Assembly (NCBI GenBank): GCA_023374025.1
Contig: SIJG01000041.1
Span: 395,001-459,000 of the forward strand
DNA length: 64,000 nt
Direction: 5' to 3'
Origin: Heterodera schachtii
Lineage: Eukaryota; Nematoda; Chromadorea; Rhabditida; Heteroderidae
Numbering within the stretch: the stretch's first letter is position 1; the number at the start of each line of letters is the position of its first letter. The notes beneath the pieces are model-generated. The model did not search any database, was not told the origin of the DNA, and saw nothing but the letters and a program-made list of their open reading frames with translations. Below, one piece after another: positions 23,789 to 35,545 of this stretch. The position numbers and the translations under genes were made by a program.

Positions 23789-24241
23789 GGAAGCACATGG
23801 AAAGGGATGGTTTTTGCTGATTGAGACGAGCTTTTGTTTCCAAATGATCATAATTTTGAATTTATCTGTCAATTGGCGTAACGACAGTCTGCCCCCGTCC
23901 CACTCAAATTTCGGCCCAATGATATTCGATCCGCAAATAAATTGATCACACAAACTCGCTTGATCCTTCCGTTCCTTCCCTTCAACCGCTCTCGACCGCT
24001 TTTTTTTTGTTTTCCTGAATCGATTGGTTACGCTTTCCCATGGCATATTGATCAGCAAAAGCATGGGTCTGACCAGCGGATTCGCCACTTTCTCTTTCCC
24101 TTCGTCTTTTCTTGCTTCTTTTTCGCTTTCCTCTGACAAATGTTTTGGCCCAAATCCATTCACTAATCCGCCAGCATTTTATGATTTCATCCCGGCATAT
24201 TTGATAAATCATTCGTTTTAATTTTTGATAAATTCCTTAAA
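23789..24241. other. Intergenic; minus-strand open frame not accepted
   Basis: 3' flank of the membrane-protein gene and promoter of the next gene. A 161-codon minus-strand frame (23678-24163) overlaps the upstream gene's last exon and has no domain. No other feature. Confidence 0.55.
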
Positions 24242-25493
24242 ATGTCTGAAGAGCAATGGAGCGGCGAGTCGAGCAACAGCAACGAATCGGAGGGAGTGCA
24301 CCACAGAGAGGACCCCCATTTTGAACAGGTCGAGGACCAAATCCGCGACATTCAGGCGAGCCGACCTTCCCCTGTCCCAATCTCTGCTCGCTTTTAAGAC
24401 CCAAGCTGACCGTTTGCTCTTTGGTTCAGTGTTTTTGCGGCGGCCCAAAGGATTGGCTGAAAATGCCGTCGGTAAAACTTTGAGAGTAATGAGTTAAAAA
24501 ATGCCGAATTCTTTGGACATTTGTTTTACAGTCCCAGAAACGCCATCGGAAGTGGCGGATTTGGAGGGGACAACGCGCCAAATCGCAGAGACAATCGAAC
24601 GCATCGACGATTTGGAGGAGAAGCTGAAGGAATTGTTGGAGCACAAAGACAACGTGATGGGAGATGAAGTGGACAGAAAGTGGGCAACCAATGCAATTTA
24701 GGCAATTTACGAAGACCAAATTGACGAATACCTTCGCGAATTGGAGGACTCGCGAACGTTAATGACGGCACTAAAGCCGGTGGGAATGGGGGGGGGGGGA
24801 ACTGAAGAAGGCGCGGGGGAGGGGCGGGGGTGCTTTGGAGGGAACGGCGGTGCCGACCGATCCCAAAGAGAAATGGCTTCGTCTGTCCCTTCAGATGCTT
24901 TACCCCGACAGACTGAAGGACGGTGAGACCGGCAAAACTGACGTCTCCTGGATTTCCTGGCGTCGGAATACGCTCGGCTCGAAGCTTCACAAAGAAAGCA
25001 ACGAATTGTTGGCACTGATTGAGGCGGGAGAGAATTCGGAGCAGCAGCAGGCAGAAGAAAAGGACGGAAAAGAAATTACGGCACATTTTGCAGTTCAGGC
25101 GGAGAAAACGCGGAACGGACTGAACACGGCCGAGGGATTGCTGAAGACGGCCGACAATTTGCACCAAAGTGCCCAATATTTGTCATGGTTCACGCGTCGT
25201 GTAAGTTTTGCCAGCAATTTTTTTGCCATTTCAATAATTTGCGGTCACCAAATGCCGAGACTCTCGACAAGCTAACATAAGCTGTCCTTACCCTTTCCCT
25301 TTGTCAGGTGCTCGACTACAACGAATCCCTTTCGGAATTCCAACGGGTTGTTTCTCCCCAAATTGTGTTCTTTTAATTGCCATTTCCGAAGGATTTTACG
25401 GTGAATTTGGTGGCCCAATGGGTGCAAGAAGAAGTGAACAAAGTGCAGGTGAAAAGCGAAGGGAAGGAAAAGCAATTGGAAAGAGTGCATTAA
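24242..25493 (+). CDS. Unrecognised coiled-coil protein
   Basis: I do not recognise the family. The start at 24242 gives MSEEQWSGESSNSNESEG, an acidic Ser-rich head. The next exon is a long charged helix (RQIAETIERIDDLEEKLKEL) followed by IYEDQIDEYLRELEDSRTLM. Further exons encode TDPKEKWLRLSLQMLYPDRL, the Gln/Glu-rich IEAGENSEQQQAEEKDGKEI, AEGLLKTADNLHQSAQYLSW, VLDYNESLSEFQR and FTVNLVAQWVQEEVNKVQ, stop at 25493. A 42-50-nt intron separates the last two. Strong heptad character in the first half suggests a coiled-coil protein of about 270 residues without membrane segment or signal peptide. A G-run near 24787 lies in an intron. It is convergent with the GPCR gene. Confidence 0.55.
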
Positions 25494-25740
25494 GGAACAC
25501 CAAAAAAACTGCATGAATTTCTGCTCGGAACTGAGTGCGAAAGAAAAGGGCGAAAAATAAATGGCAAAAGTGGTGGAAGTTCCCCCCCCCCCCCCCCCCT
25601 CACCGGTCACCGCCCCTAATTACTGTTAATTACGTTGATTATGCAAAGCTAATAGACTCCACCCCTTCGTCAATTAGTTTTAATTTGCGTTAAAATATAT
25701 AATGGCAAAATATCTGACAATAATAAATGTGCAAGTTCGA

Positions 25741-28700
25741 CTATTTTTTCTGTGGAGGGTATGGCATTTTTGGAAATTTCTCCCCAATGGGCGGGGCGGA
25801 GGCGCCCGTCACGGGTCGCTTTTTCGCTATGAACAGCCGTTTCAATGCAATTTGATAGTCCCGGTTGAACACCTTCAAAATTGGAGCAGAAATTGGAAAA
25901 ATGAGAGCCAAACGGACCGTGTAAATGATCGGATTCATTCCGCTGTTAGAATAGCCCAGCCAAGTGATGAACTGAAGGGAGTAAAGCACTGATCAGAGGA
26001 AAAGTCAATTTGAGACTGATCAAAATCAAAGAGAAAAGCGGAGAGAGAAGAAAGCACTGATCAGAGGAAAAGCCAATTTGAGACTGATCAAAATCAAAGG
26101 GAAAAGCGGAGAGAGAAGAAAGCACTGATCAGAGGAAAAGTCAATTTGAGACTGATCAAAATCAAAGAGAAAAGCGGAGAGAGAAGAAAGCACTGATCAG
26201 AGGAAAAGTCAATTTGAGACTGATCAAAATCAAAGAGAAAAGCGGAGAGAGAAGAAAGCACTGATCAGAGGAAAAGTCAATTTGGAACTGATCAAAATCA
26301 AAGGGAAAAGCGGAGAGAGAAGAAAGCACTGATCAGAGGAAAAGCCAATTTGAGACTGATCAAAATCAAAGGGAAAAGCGGAGAGAGAAGAAAGCACTGA
26401 TCAGAGGAAAAGTCAATTTGGAACTGATCAAAATCAAAAAGGAAAAGCGGAGAGAGAAGAAAGCACTGATCAGAGGAAAAGCCAATTTGAGACTGATCAA
26501 AATCAAAGGGAAAAGCGGAGAGAGAAGAAAGCACTGATCAGAGGAAAAGCCAATTTGGAACTGATCAAAATCAAAGGGAAAAGCGGATAGACAAGAAAGC
26601 ACTGATCAGAGGAAAAGCCAATTTGGGACTGATCAAAATCAAAGGGAAAAGCGGAGAGAGAAGAAAGCACTGATCAGAGGAAAAGCCAATTTGGGACTGA
26701 TCAAATCAAAGGGAAAAGCGGAGAGAGAAGAAAGCACTGATCAGAGGAAAAGCCAATTTGAGACTGATCAAAATCAAAGGGAAAAGCGGAGAGAGAAGAA
26801 AGCACTGATCAGAGGAAAAGCCAATTTGGGACTGATCAAAATCAAAGGGAAAAGCGGAGACCATTTCGATGTGAGGATTAACAGAACAGCCGGAGCAGAA
26901 CTGCAGAATGACGTACATAATGAAGAAGGGAGTCCAGCAGAGAGTGAAGCAGCCGAGGATAATACCCAAAACTTAACAAAAGGCAAATAAAACGGAAGTG
27001 ATTTTCCCCTTTCCTCTCTCCCTCCATTGTTCCCCTAAATCATTCACCATTCATTTCCCATTGATTACCCCCCCCCTTCGCTTCCCTCCCCCATTTACCC
27101 CTAATTTGTAAGCCAACCTCCCTCCCCATTCATTTTCCCATTATTTATCCCCCCCCCCCCCCTCCGCTTCCCTCCCCATTCACCTCTGACCCCTCTCCGC
27201 TCTTTTGCCGCACTGATTGCGCGCGGTTTTCCCTGCAAACTCTTCCGGAATTCCATTTCTTTCCTGAAATGCCTTCTTTTTCTTGGCACTTCTGTTTGCC
27301 TTGTCCCTCTTAATTTCGGTCACCTTTTTTTATGTCGGCACACTTTTTCGTACGGTGGCATTGCCTCCGTGCCGTTGTCCTTTCGATTTTTTCTTTGCCT
27401 GTGGCATTTGTCTGTCCCCATATTTCGGCCCATTGTTCCCGCCTTCATCGGCTCAGCTGTCGCCTCTCCGGCGACGAACCGTCCCTCCCCTTTATACTGT
27501 TCATTGTGAATTACCGTATCTCTCAAATACCGTAACTGAATGACCGCCACTGTTTTTTGCTTTTGACCAGAATTGACACTTTTTGCCGCTGTTCTGGCAT
27601 TTCGGCCGCCCTTTTGAAGGCCACTTTCGCCGTTTTCGTCGCTTTTGGCCCCGCCCCTCCGTTTCTCTGCCTCTCCCCCCCGGGCACAAAATGCCCTTCT
27701 CCCCCTCTGTGTTCCGTTGAGTGTTCCTCCGTTTTTGCCTCCCAGTTTCCTTCCTCCTCCTCCTCCATTTCTTCATTCTCTTCATAAATGGTCGGATGGA
27801 TTGGGTCTTCTTCGACCCTCCGTCCCCTCGGGGCTTCTGCACAAGTGATTAATTCGTTCACTTTTTTGCTTCCCCCCCCCTCGGACTTTCTCTGTGCCCT
27901 TCCAATTGGATGTGTTCGTCTTCGGCATTTGCCGTTCGCTTCTCCTCCTCTCCCGTCTCTTCCTCATCCGCTTCTTCTTCGTCCTCCTCCTCCTCTATTT
28001 CCTTGGCAAATTCGTCAGAAGTTGGGAGAATGTGACTGATTTCGTGAAGAATGGTCGACTCAATGTGACGTCTGATCACCTAAAAGAAAAAAAGAAATCG
28101 GCACCAAAAGAAGATGAAAAAAAAGTAAAAGCTGAAGGAAATTGTGGCGTTAAAATTTGACAGATAAAAAAAAGAAGGAATCAATGAGAGGAAAAAATGT
28201 TAAACGATGCAAAATGTGTTGGCGGCACTTACTCGAGATGAAAATGCCAACTAAACAAAATGGCAACGATTAAAACGCAATTTGAGCGAAGAGAAGCCCA
28301 AGAAAGTGTAGTGATATAGTCTAATTGTTTATTTGCCAATTAAAAACAATCTTTTCAGTGTTTATTTTAAATTCAATTAACTCCATTAATTACCTTTTGA
28401 CGATAAATTTGACGGGCTCGGTGCTTTGCAAATGCTTGGTAAATCTTAAGAAATCGGATCAAAAGCCGAATTAAAATTTATTGTCATAGTAAAAGCAATT
28501 CGAACACCAAAAATACCTTAAAATAGACAAAGAACATCAGAATGATTGGGATGAAGAAGGAGCCGGTGGCGGAATAAACCTAAAAATGGGGGGGGGGGGA
28601 GGGAAAGATAAAGCAAAGCAAAAGGAAAAGCAAAGGAAAAGCGAACGGTGTAGCTGGGAAGGTCCAAGAAAGTGCCTGAAAGGGAAGGGTTACCAAGGAA

Positions 28701-29992
28701 GGCATCACAACACACAAAAAATGTTCACATTGCCAAATGCCGTCGATTTGCACCAAATTGCCGCGTTCCGCCACCTGAAAATGATTGGAATTTGGCCCAA
28801 CTCAATTACATCGGTCCATCAATTTATTTATCCAGTCATTTCCTTCCAATCACCTGCTTCCACCCCAACAGAGGGGCCAAACTGATCAGAGCGGAGAAGG
28901 ACCACACGGAAAGGATCATAAGACATGCCGTCTTTGGTGGGAATGGGGGAGAGACTGTGGATTACTTGGGCCTACTTTTTTGTTCCGCTTGTTCAGATAT
29001 TGCACGGGATGAGTGATGGCCCAATAGCGGTCGAGGCCGACGATGCAAAGATTCCAAATGGAGGCGGTTGAGCACAGAATGTCCGCTAATTGGGGGGGGG
29101 GGGGCAATTTGAGGGGGGAGGGGGAAATTAGGGAGTACCGGAGACGAACACTTGGCAAAGTTTGTCGTTGAATAGCCATTCACCTCAAAGCGACTCATTG
29201 TCAGTGACAAAAATGAATTGAAAGCAATTCGCTAATCAATGCAAATGCGTACCAGCACAAGCGTAAACACTGGACAAAGGCAAAACGACCATTGCCAGGC
29301 AAAAGTCGCTGAACGCCAAATTGCCAACCTGAACAGATCGGGCAAATTGAGTTATTCTCGGATTCCGAGTCTATGTTTTGAGTTTCGGGAAATCCATTTT
29401 GAGCATCACAAATGACTTAGTCTGGCGGGATATTTACCAAGAGATTTGGCACTGTTTGAAGACCTGTGATGAAAAAAAAGAAATAAATAAATGGCAAAAA
29501 GAGAGGAGTGAATCAGTGAATTACGTGGGTTTTTGTAGAGAACAATGAAAACGAGGCTAAAGCTAATTTGATTGACCATTAATATTTGGACAAATTGACC
29601 AACGAATTGGCAAGAATTGTCCACGCGACGAGCAAAGTCAGTGCGGAAGCCTAAAGCAAAGGGTGAAAAGCAAACAAAGACAACAAACGGACTTTGAACA
29701 CATTAGTCAACGGAACTGAACGGTGTTCGTGCAACGGAGCAGCAGAAGAGAGGGAAGCGGAGAAGTTGGAGGAACGGAGGGAGAAGGACAGAAACTGGTC
29801 ATGGAGAACATCCGAAACGATGGACGAGGAAGAGGAGGAGGAGGAAGAAGATAAGGAAGAGGAGGAGGAAAAGGAAGAGGAGGAGGACATAGAAGAGAAG
29901 GAAGAGGAGAAGGGCATCATCATCTGCCGACAGATGGGGCAGAGGAAGCGGCGGAGAATGGACCAGCCGAAGAATGAATGATGATGACTCAC
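25741..29992 (-). CDS. Biogenic-amine-type GPCR (rhodopsin family)
   Basis: Seven-transmembrane receptor of the octopamine/tyramine/serotonin/dopamine group. Exons in order: a Ser-rich N-terminus (from 29992); TM1 ([15 protein letters not shown]); loop [10 protein letters not shown]2 ([20 protein letters not shown]); the TM3 cysteine exon ([14 protein letters not shown]); TM3 with the amine-binding Asp ([18 protein letters not shown]) and [14 protein letters not shown]4 ([19 protein letters not shown]); TM5 ([19 protein letters not shown]); a very long, Glu-rich third intracellular loop (about 250 residues, e.g. [19 protein letters not shown]); TM6 ([20 protein letters not shown]); TM7 ([15 protein letters not shown], NPxxY) and [13 protein letters not shown]. 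Stop at 25741. The Asp in TM3, DRY and NPxxY are all present, so it should be a functional aminergic receptor; the ligand cannot be read. The intron between the TM6 and TM7 exons is a 68-bp tandem array. Confidence 0.92.
25984..26866. repeat. 68-bp tandem array, about 13 copies, filling the TM6-TM7 intron
   Basis: Unit (plus strand) begins aaagcactgatcagaggaaa and ends gggaaaagcggagagagaag, period 68, with a few substitutions between copies. On the gene strand each unit starts CTCTCCGCTTTTCCC, like the real donor GTCTCCGCTTTTCCC, and ends CTGATCAG|TGCTTT, like the real acceptor CTGATCAG|TGCTTTAC. Open frames on the minus strand (about 26298-26990) are artefacts of the array. Confidence 0.95.
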
Positions 29993-31689
29993 ATTGGGGA
30001 AGGGATTTGAATGCTCTCAATCAGCAGCAATTAGCCAAATGGTGGACTTTCGAGAGAAATGACAATAAATGAATCATTCGTTATGCCTTGCGAATGCGTT
30101 TGACTTGTCACCCCCCCCCCCCATCCGTGCCATTATCCATCCTTAAAAGCCTCTTTCCCCAAGTTTGGCCTGTGTTCCTTCCCTTCCACCTCTCTTCCTT
30201 AGAATTCGCTTCTTCCGTAGCAACACACACTAATTGGCAAATCCGAGCGTAACTTTCCGGGGACAATGGCACGGAGGAATGGCGGCTCATGGAGACAAGG
30301 ACAATTACTCCCCGCCGGTCGGAGCGGGGGGGGGGGGGGGGGTGGGCAAATGGACGGAATGGGCTATGAGCCATCGCACGGAAGGGCGAGAGGGGGGGGG
30401 GGGGGGCAATTGGCTGTTGGACCCCTCATTTCGCTCCGAGGGATGTGCCACAATTGCCCTGTAACTTTGGCTCATGCATAATGGTGCATTAAAAATGGAA
30501 ATGGGTGAGAAAAGGCAGCGGAGAAGGGAAAATCAACGAAAAAGAAAGACTTTTATTATTTATTCTATAAATTTATGTTTTATATTATACAAAAGTCAGA
30601 TAAAAGTTTATAAAAACGAAATCCATCAAGTGAAATGGAACCAAAGGAAAAAAGCCGTAAAAAGGGGGGGGGGACAATTCGGCGGATGAGAAGCATTAAT
30701 TAATTTGGACAGCCTAAAAATAGGCGGCGAATTCTGAACGAATTGTGTAACAAACAAAAAAAAAAAGCGAAGGAACGCAAAATAAAGCACAATTTCAAAA
30801 CATTGGAAGAAAAACCGGGAGAAGGTTAAGGGTGACAACGCTTTTAACAAATAATCATCGGCGGATCACTTCAAAATTAAAATGCCTTCCGCCGATTGTT
30901 GAGAAGGGAAAACATTTGGGGGAAAGAGATTAATCCAAGCCCAATTCATTCTGATGGGCATTGTGAAAATGACAATAACTTTGACACGCGAGAAAAGCCG
31001 GAGGAAATGCAAAGACAAAAAACATTGGGAGAGAAGGGGGGGGGGGGGGAGGAAAAGCATGGATGGATGAATCGATGACTTAATGAAATTGTTGGGAGAA
31101 AACGCTGGACGGATTTGTACATTAGCTTCATTTCCCAATGAATTTTCTTTTTGCGCGGAGAAAGGAAAGAAAGGGAGGGAAAATGGGGGGGAAAAAGTGC
31201 CGAGACCAACAGAAAAGAGAATGGGCACATAATAAGCAAGCACTTTGGTAGCTTCGTGGTGAGCCGTGTATCAATGATAGAAATATTTAAATTTAATTAT
31301 TTTTATTTTATTTGTTAAATGTCTAATAGACCATATTTAGCTTAAATTTATATTTTAAAAATCTAGCAAAAATTTACAAAAAGTTGTAACCAAAAAATTT
31401 AGACAGAACAATTTTGATCCTAACTTTTTTTTTAAAACTCAAGAAATATTCTTGAAATTTATCAATAATAGAGAAATCTTATAGCTAGCTAGCTAATAAT
31501 ATAAAGAAAATAAAAATTTTCTGAAAAAAGTTACTAAGGAATTAAATTTGTATATGTTTATGGTCATACAAAAATGTAAGGTCGTTTAAATGCATGAAAA
31601 TTGTTCAAAACTTCATGTAATTCATATAAACCTTGGTATGATTAAACAGTCAAGATTTCTCTATTATTCTGTTAAATTTCAAAAATTTA
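29993..31689. other. Intergenic upstream of the GPCR; G-run rich, no gene accepted
   Basis: It contains long G-runs (30328-30343, 30391-30406, 31028-31039) and a C-run (30110-30122). The open frames seen (e.g. minus 30866-31243) have no domain or splice support. From about 31280 the sequence becomes AT-rich. Confidence 0.55.
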
Positions 31690-32620
31690 GGAAAAATTCA
31701 AGAATAGGTGTAGTTCACCAAATCGTACAAATTATATATCAATCGATTCCTCTAGGTCTGTAATGGAAGAATCCGAAAGAATTTTTCTGCGGAAACCAAT
31801 CCCTGAAGAGTTACAAACCCGGGACTGAAATGGCCAAATAGCTTAGGGACTGAACCGTCCAAAGCCATAAACGCATGGAATTGCGACCAAATAGATACCA
31901 ATCGATTCCTCAAGTCTGCTAATCATGAATCCGAAGGAATTTTTGGATAAAAATGAAATTGAAAAAAGTTATGGCTCCCCAAAATCGTTAAAACTATTTT
32001 TAAACCAGTAGTCAGAAAATCAAATATAATTTTGAATTTTGCTTATTGCGCTAAAAAACCGCCGCACACTCGACTACGGCGGCCAGTAGGTGGGGCGAGA
32101 CTACGGGCTACGGAAGAAGTCCGCGCGTGATCCGCAGGCGGTTGACTGATTGGCGGGGGCCCTTCGGCCCCCGCAGTCAACCGCCTGTGGCGCTCGTCAG
32201 ACTCCTTCCTCCGCCCTCCGTCTCGCCCCTCTACTTGCTCCGTCTTCGCATGCTCCCTTTTGCGAAGTTCGAAAGCTGCAAGTTGACAAGCGTTTTTGGC
32301 TCACTTAAATTGGTTTTTTTTTATCACGGTCATTTTTAGAGGTTTGATGACCCATAACTTTTTTCAATTTCATTTTTATCCAAAAATTCCTTCGGATTCA
32401 TGATTAGCAGACTTGAGAAATCGATTGGTATCTATTTGGTCGCAATTCCATGCGTTTGCTTTGGGTTCAGTCCCTAAGCCATTTGGCCATTTCAGTCCGG
32501 TCTGTAACTCTTCAGGGATTGGTTTCGAGAAAAATTTGGATTTTCATAAACCTAAGAATCGGATAAAATTAATTTTACCCCTCTTGAATTCCAAATTTTT
32601 TTTTTCAAAAATTGGAAAAA
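31690..32620. mobile_element. Large foldback element with a G/C-rich core
   Basis: Arms at about 31760-31990 and 32345-32545 are inverted repeats with roughly 85-90% similarity by eye. Shared words in opposite orientation: gggactgaaatggccaaat / atttggccatttcagtcc; ccaatcgattcctcaagtct; ccgaaggaatttttggataa. Similarity fades outward, so the ends are not exact and no target duplication was identified. Between the arms is a G/C-rich core (about 32050-32270) containing a strong hairpin. There is no coding capacity beyond short frames. Confidence 0.65.
32135..32187. repeat. Perfect G/C-rich hairpin in the foldback core
   Basis: The 14-bp stem CAGGCGGTTGACTG (32135-32148) pairs with CAGTCAACCGCCTG (32174-32187). 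Inside, an 8-bp stem CGGGGGCC / GGCCCCCG closes a CTTC loop, with a 5-nt bulge on one side only. It is strikingly stable in an AT-rich setting. Confidence 0.85.
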
Positions 32621-33556
32621 TGGTTAAATTTTTATTTTGTTAAACTTTTTATTAAAAAAAAATTACTATAGATTAACTATCCAATCGTAATTATTTTAAA
32701 ATTTAGCAATTATGGATGACTTTCATTCAACATTAAGCAAAAACGGAATCCAAAAAAGATTTAGGCAGAAAATCCAAAGCAAAAAAGGCTATAAGTCACA
32801 AAACTAAACCAGTTGAAATCGTTTTAATTTCGAAAAAAAGTATCCTAAATGGTCACTATTAAACGTATAATTTAATTTAAACTTTTCTCTAGCAAAATTA
32901 TGATTTTAAAATTTGGTCTAATTTTTGGGATTTTGTTACAAGTTTTTAAATAAAAAAATATAATATAGTAGAATGTAGAGTACATTCTGATCAGATCTAC
33001 CAACAGGATGATTGATAGCAAATTTGCAAAATGTTCTTAATTTTTGACATTCGAATCCAATATTAATTTTGGGATTTTGGTATCAATCGATAGCCATACG
33101 AACGTTATCTACCTCCAAATGCAAGAAATTTTTTTGCTTTTCAAAAAAAGTTATGACAAAAATCGTAAAAAAATTTTTTGTCCATAACTTTTTTCAAACT
33201 TGATCAAATTATTTGAAACATGGTGGATAGATAGAGAATTTTAAGGGCTATTAAATGATACCAAGAATGTTTAATTTGGCCGACTTTAACAAAAGTTATG
33301 ACGATTTTTTTGTCGAAAAACAGTACGAGTTGGGGCAGTACGAGTTGGCCTAGTACGAGTTGGGTTTTTACCCATTCCAATACCAAGTTTAATTCATTTT
33401 GACTAAATTTAAGCTAAATTATGATGTATTAGCGTACTATTTTCATGTCTCTAACATGTGAAGGCACCAAACGGCAAAATGCCAAAAAAGGCATTTAAGG
33501 CACGAAAATCCCGAAAAAAGGCAAAAAAAAAAAAAAAAGGCATAATAAAAGTCAAC
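32621..33556. other. AT-rich repeat debris; short tandem repeat
   Basis: No gene. At 33322-33366 there are three near-identical copies of cagtacgagttggg(gc). Around 33120-33310 are the 'ataacttttttc' and 'gataccaagaatgt' words shared with 3270-3390 and 2710-2760, suggesting an old dispersed family. Confidence 0.55.
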
Positions 33557-34030
33557 GGCAATGGTAAAGAATTGTGGTCCCTAATTTAACTTTTTTATTT
33601 TCGGCTCAAAATCAGTTCCCGGGGGTTTTCGAGGATGCTGATTATGAATCTCAACTCGGGTTTACCAAATTCCGAACCCCCGACCCGAATTCGAACAAAA
33701 ATTTGAAAAAAAATTTTCCAAAATATAAGTTAAACCCGTCAAATTTTAGCGCAAATTGCGCATTTTTATTCAATTAAAAATTGAAACATTGTTTTACATC
33801 AAAATGAATAGTTGTTAAACAGATTAGAAGCTTTTACCCCAGAAAAACGTACCCTTGAAAATTTTTTCAACTTTTTGTTCGAATTCGGGTCCGAGGTTCG
33901 GAATTGGGTAAATCCGAGTTAAGATTCGTAATCAGCACCCTCGAAACCCCTTAAAATTGGTTTTGAGCACAAAATAAAAATAAATTTAAAGAATAAAATA
34001 AATTAGGGACCACAATCCTTTACCATTGCC
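33557..34030. mobile_element. 474-bp foldback TIR element with 8-bp duplication
   Basis: The ends GGCAATGGTAAAG(A/G)ATTG and onwards (about 30 bp, one mismatch) are inverted repeats. The arms share ctgattatgaatctcaactc and cgacccgaattcgaac in opposite orientation, similar to 20252-20718. Exact 8-bp flanks AAGTCAAC (33549-33556 and 34031-34038). No transposase. Same family as the element in the C18orf21-like exon. Confidence 0.88.
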
Positions 34031-34054
34031 AAGTCAACGTAGAAGCCTCAAACC

Positions 34055-34830
34055 GTGGTGAGACGAACCGAAAATAGTCTCAGTGTGGGCGAACCGAAAA
34101 TGTCTCAGTAGGGGCGAACCGAAAAATAATCTCAGTGTGGGCGAACCGAAAATAGTCTCAATGTCAATAAAAATATTTAAATTTAATTATACAATTTAAT
34201 TCGGTCACGAAAAATAATAAATTTTAATTAGACAATTATTTAAAAAAATAAATTAAATAAAAACTTTCTCACTCCCGATCAAAAAATAAATTAAATCGAA
34301 CGAAAACTTTAATTTCAAATCTTGAAGCCATCAAATTGATAATTTCAAATCTTGAAGCCATCAAATTGATAGAGTAAGCTTACTACTGTACAGGATTTTT
34401 CATTAAAAAAACAAATCTACTAATTTTCTTCTGAAATTTCATCCAAAATTTTAGTAAATTTAACTTCTTCATTCGTTTAATGCATCTTTCCTACAAATTT
34501 TACTTCATCACTATACTTTTTTCCCTAATGTTACAATTCAAAAATTATTTGCATTTTTTAATGGTATGAAAGTTAACATTTATTTTGAGCAGAATCTATG
34601 AAGAAAAAACATTGAAGAAAAGTTATAGCTCTGACTTACATTATTGTTTTATTTAAAAATTTTTTAACATTATTATCATATTTAAAAAAACATTGCTTTA
34701 AATTTAAATATTTTTATTGACACTGAGACTATTTGCGGTTCGCCCACACTGAGATTATTTTTCGGTTCGCCCCTACTGAGACATTTTCGGTTCGCCCACA
34801 CTGAGACTATTTTCGGTTCGACCTAGCACC
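34055..34830. mobile_element. 776-bp TIR element with 10-bp duplication (Mutator-like size)
   Basis: Long inverted ends of about 130 bp hold repeated cgaaccgaaaatagtctcag modules (left about 34055-34170, right about 34715-34830, several modules each). Exact 10-bp direct repeats GCCTCAAACC flank it (34045-34054 and 34831-34840). The interior is AT-rich and contains a tandem duplication (aatttcaaatcttgaagcca twice, 34311-34370). A duplication of 9-11 bp is typical of Mutator-like elements; this assignment is inference. It sits only 24 bp from the right end of the preceding element. Confidence 0.85.
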
Positions 34831-34840
34831 GCCTCAAACC

Positions 34841-35545
34841 AAGTGGAAACTGCGTTTTTTTATACTAGTGCGCAGAAAAAAAGGCATATGCCTCAAAAGT
34901 CGGTCTTTAATTATAACGTAATAAAATTTTGAAATTTTCATAACTTTTCTCATATGTATCGAATTGATTAGCATTTGCTTAGAAAAAAAAATTCGTTTCA
35001 AAATCTTTTTTTTTTTAATTGCCAATTTTGTTCAGTTTAATTGTAGATGAAGCGAGGTTATGACTGATCAAATTAAACAGTACAAAAAGGAAGTCATTAC
35101 TAAATTTTGAATTAGCGCGCAATCATTTTACGCCAAATACGCTATTTGGCGTTTAGAGCAATTTTGTCTAATTTAGCTTGTTTTAATAAACATGAAGACG
35201 CGATTTAAAAAATTTTTCCAAATGGCATTTAAAATGTTCTGAAATCTGTCCTTAAACTTGGAAAGAACCGAAATTGGTCTCATATCGTGATCAGCGACTT
35301 CGAAAAACCCCCTATTGTTAGAATACTTTGTTAATATTTTTCAGATAAAAAAGAATACAATAATATTAATGCGGTAAAATACACATTTTTTTCCCTCCTT
35401 TAATCTTACAACAGCGACTATAAAACAGCTAATTGTGATGTTTCTACCTGTATATTTTTATTCGCTTTTTATTTTCACTTTTTTTTTTAATTTAAGGATT
35501 CCTGCGACATTTTATTCGCTTTTCCATGCTCTGCTTCTGTAAATT
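34841..35545. other. Intergenic upstream of RIC1
   Basis: AT-rich. A relic of the foldback family lies near 35265-35325 (aaattggtctcatatcgtgatcagcgac). A possible extra upstream RIC1 exon starts at about 35500 after TTTAAG (see RIC1). Confidence 0.55.

Noticed and set aside
23678..24163. 161-codon minus-strand frame
   Set aside because: Overlaps the last exon of the membrane-protein gene on the other strand and has no recognisable domain.
25984..26866. Possible CRISPR-like array because of regular spacing
   Set aside because: The units are contiguous tandem copies without unique spacers, in a eukaryotic intron.
26298..26990. Minus-strand frames repeating FPFDFDQ / [11 protein letters not shown]
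   Set aside because: Translations of the 68-bp array; only the TM6 exon part near 26870-26969 is real.
29694..29981. Glu-rich plus-strand frame
   Set aside because: Opposite strand of the Ser-rich N-terminal exon of the GPCR; no splice or start support.
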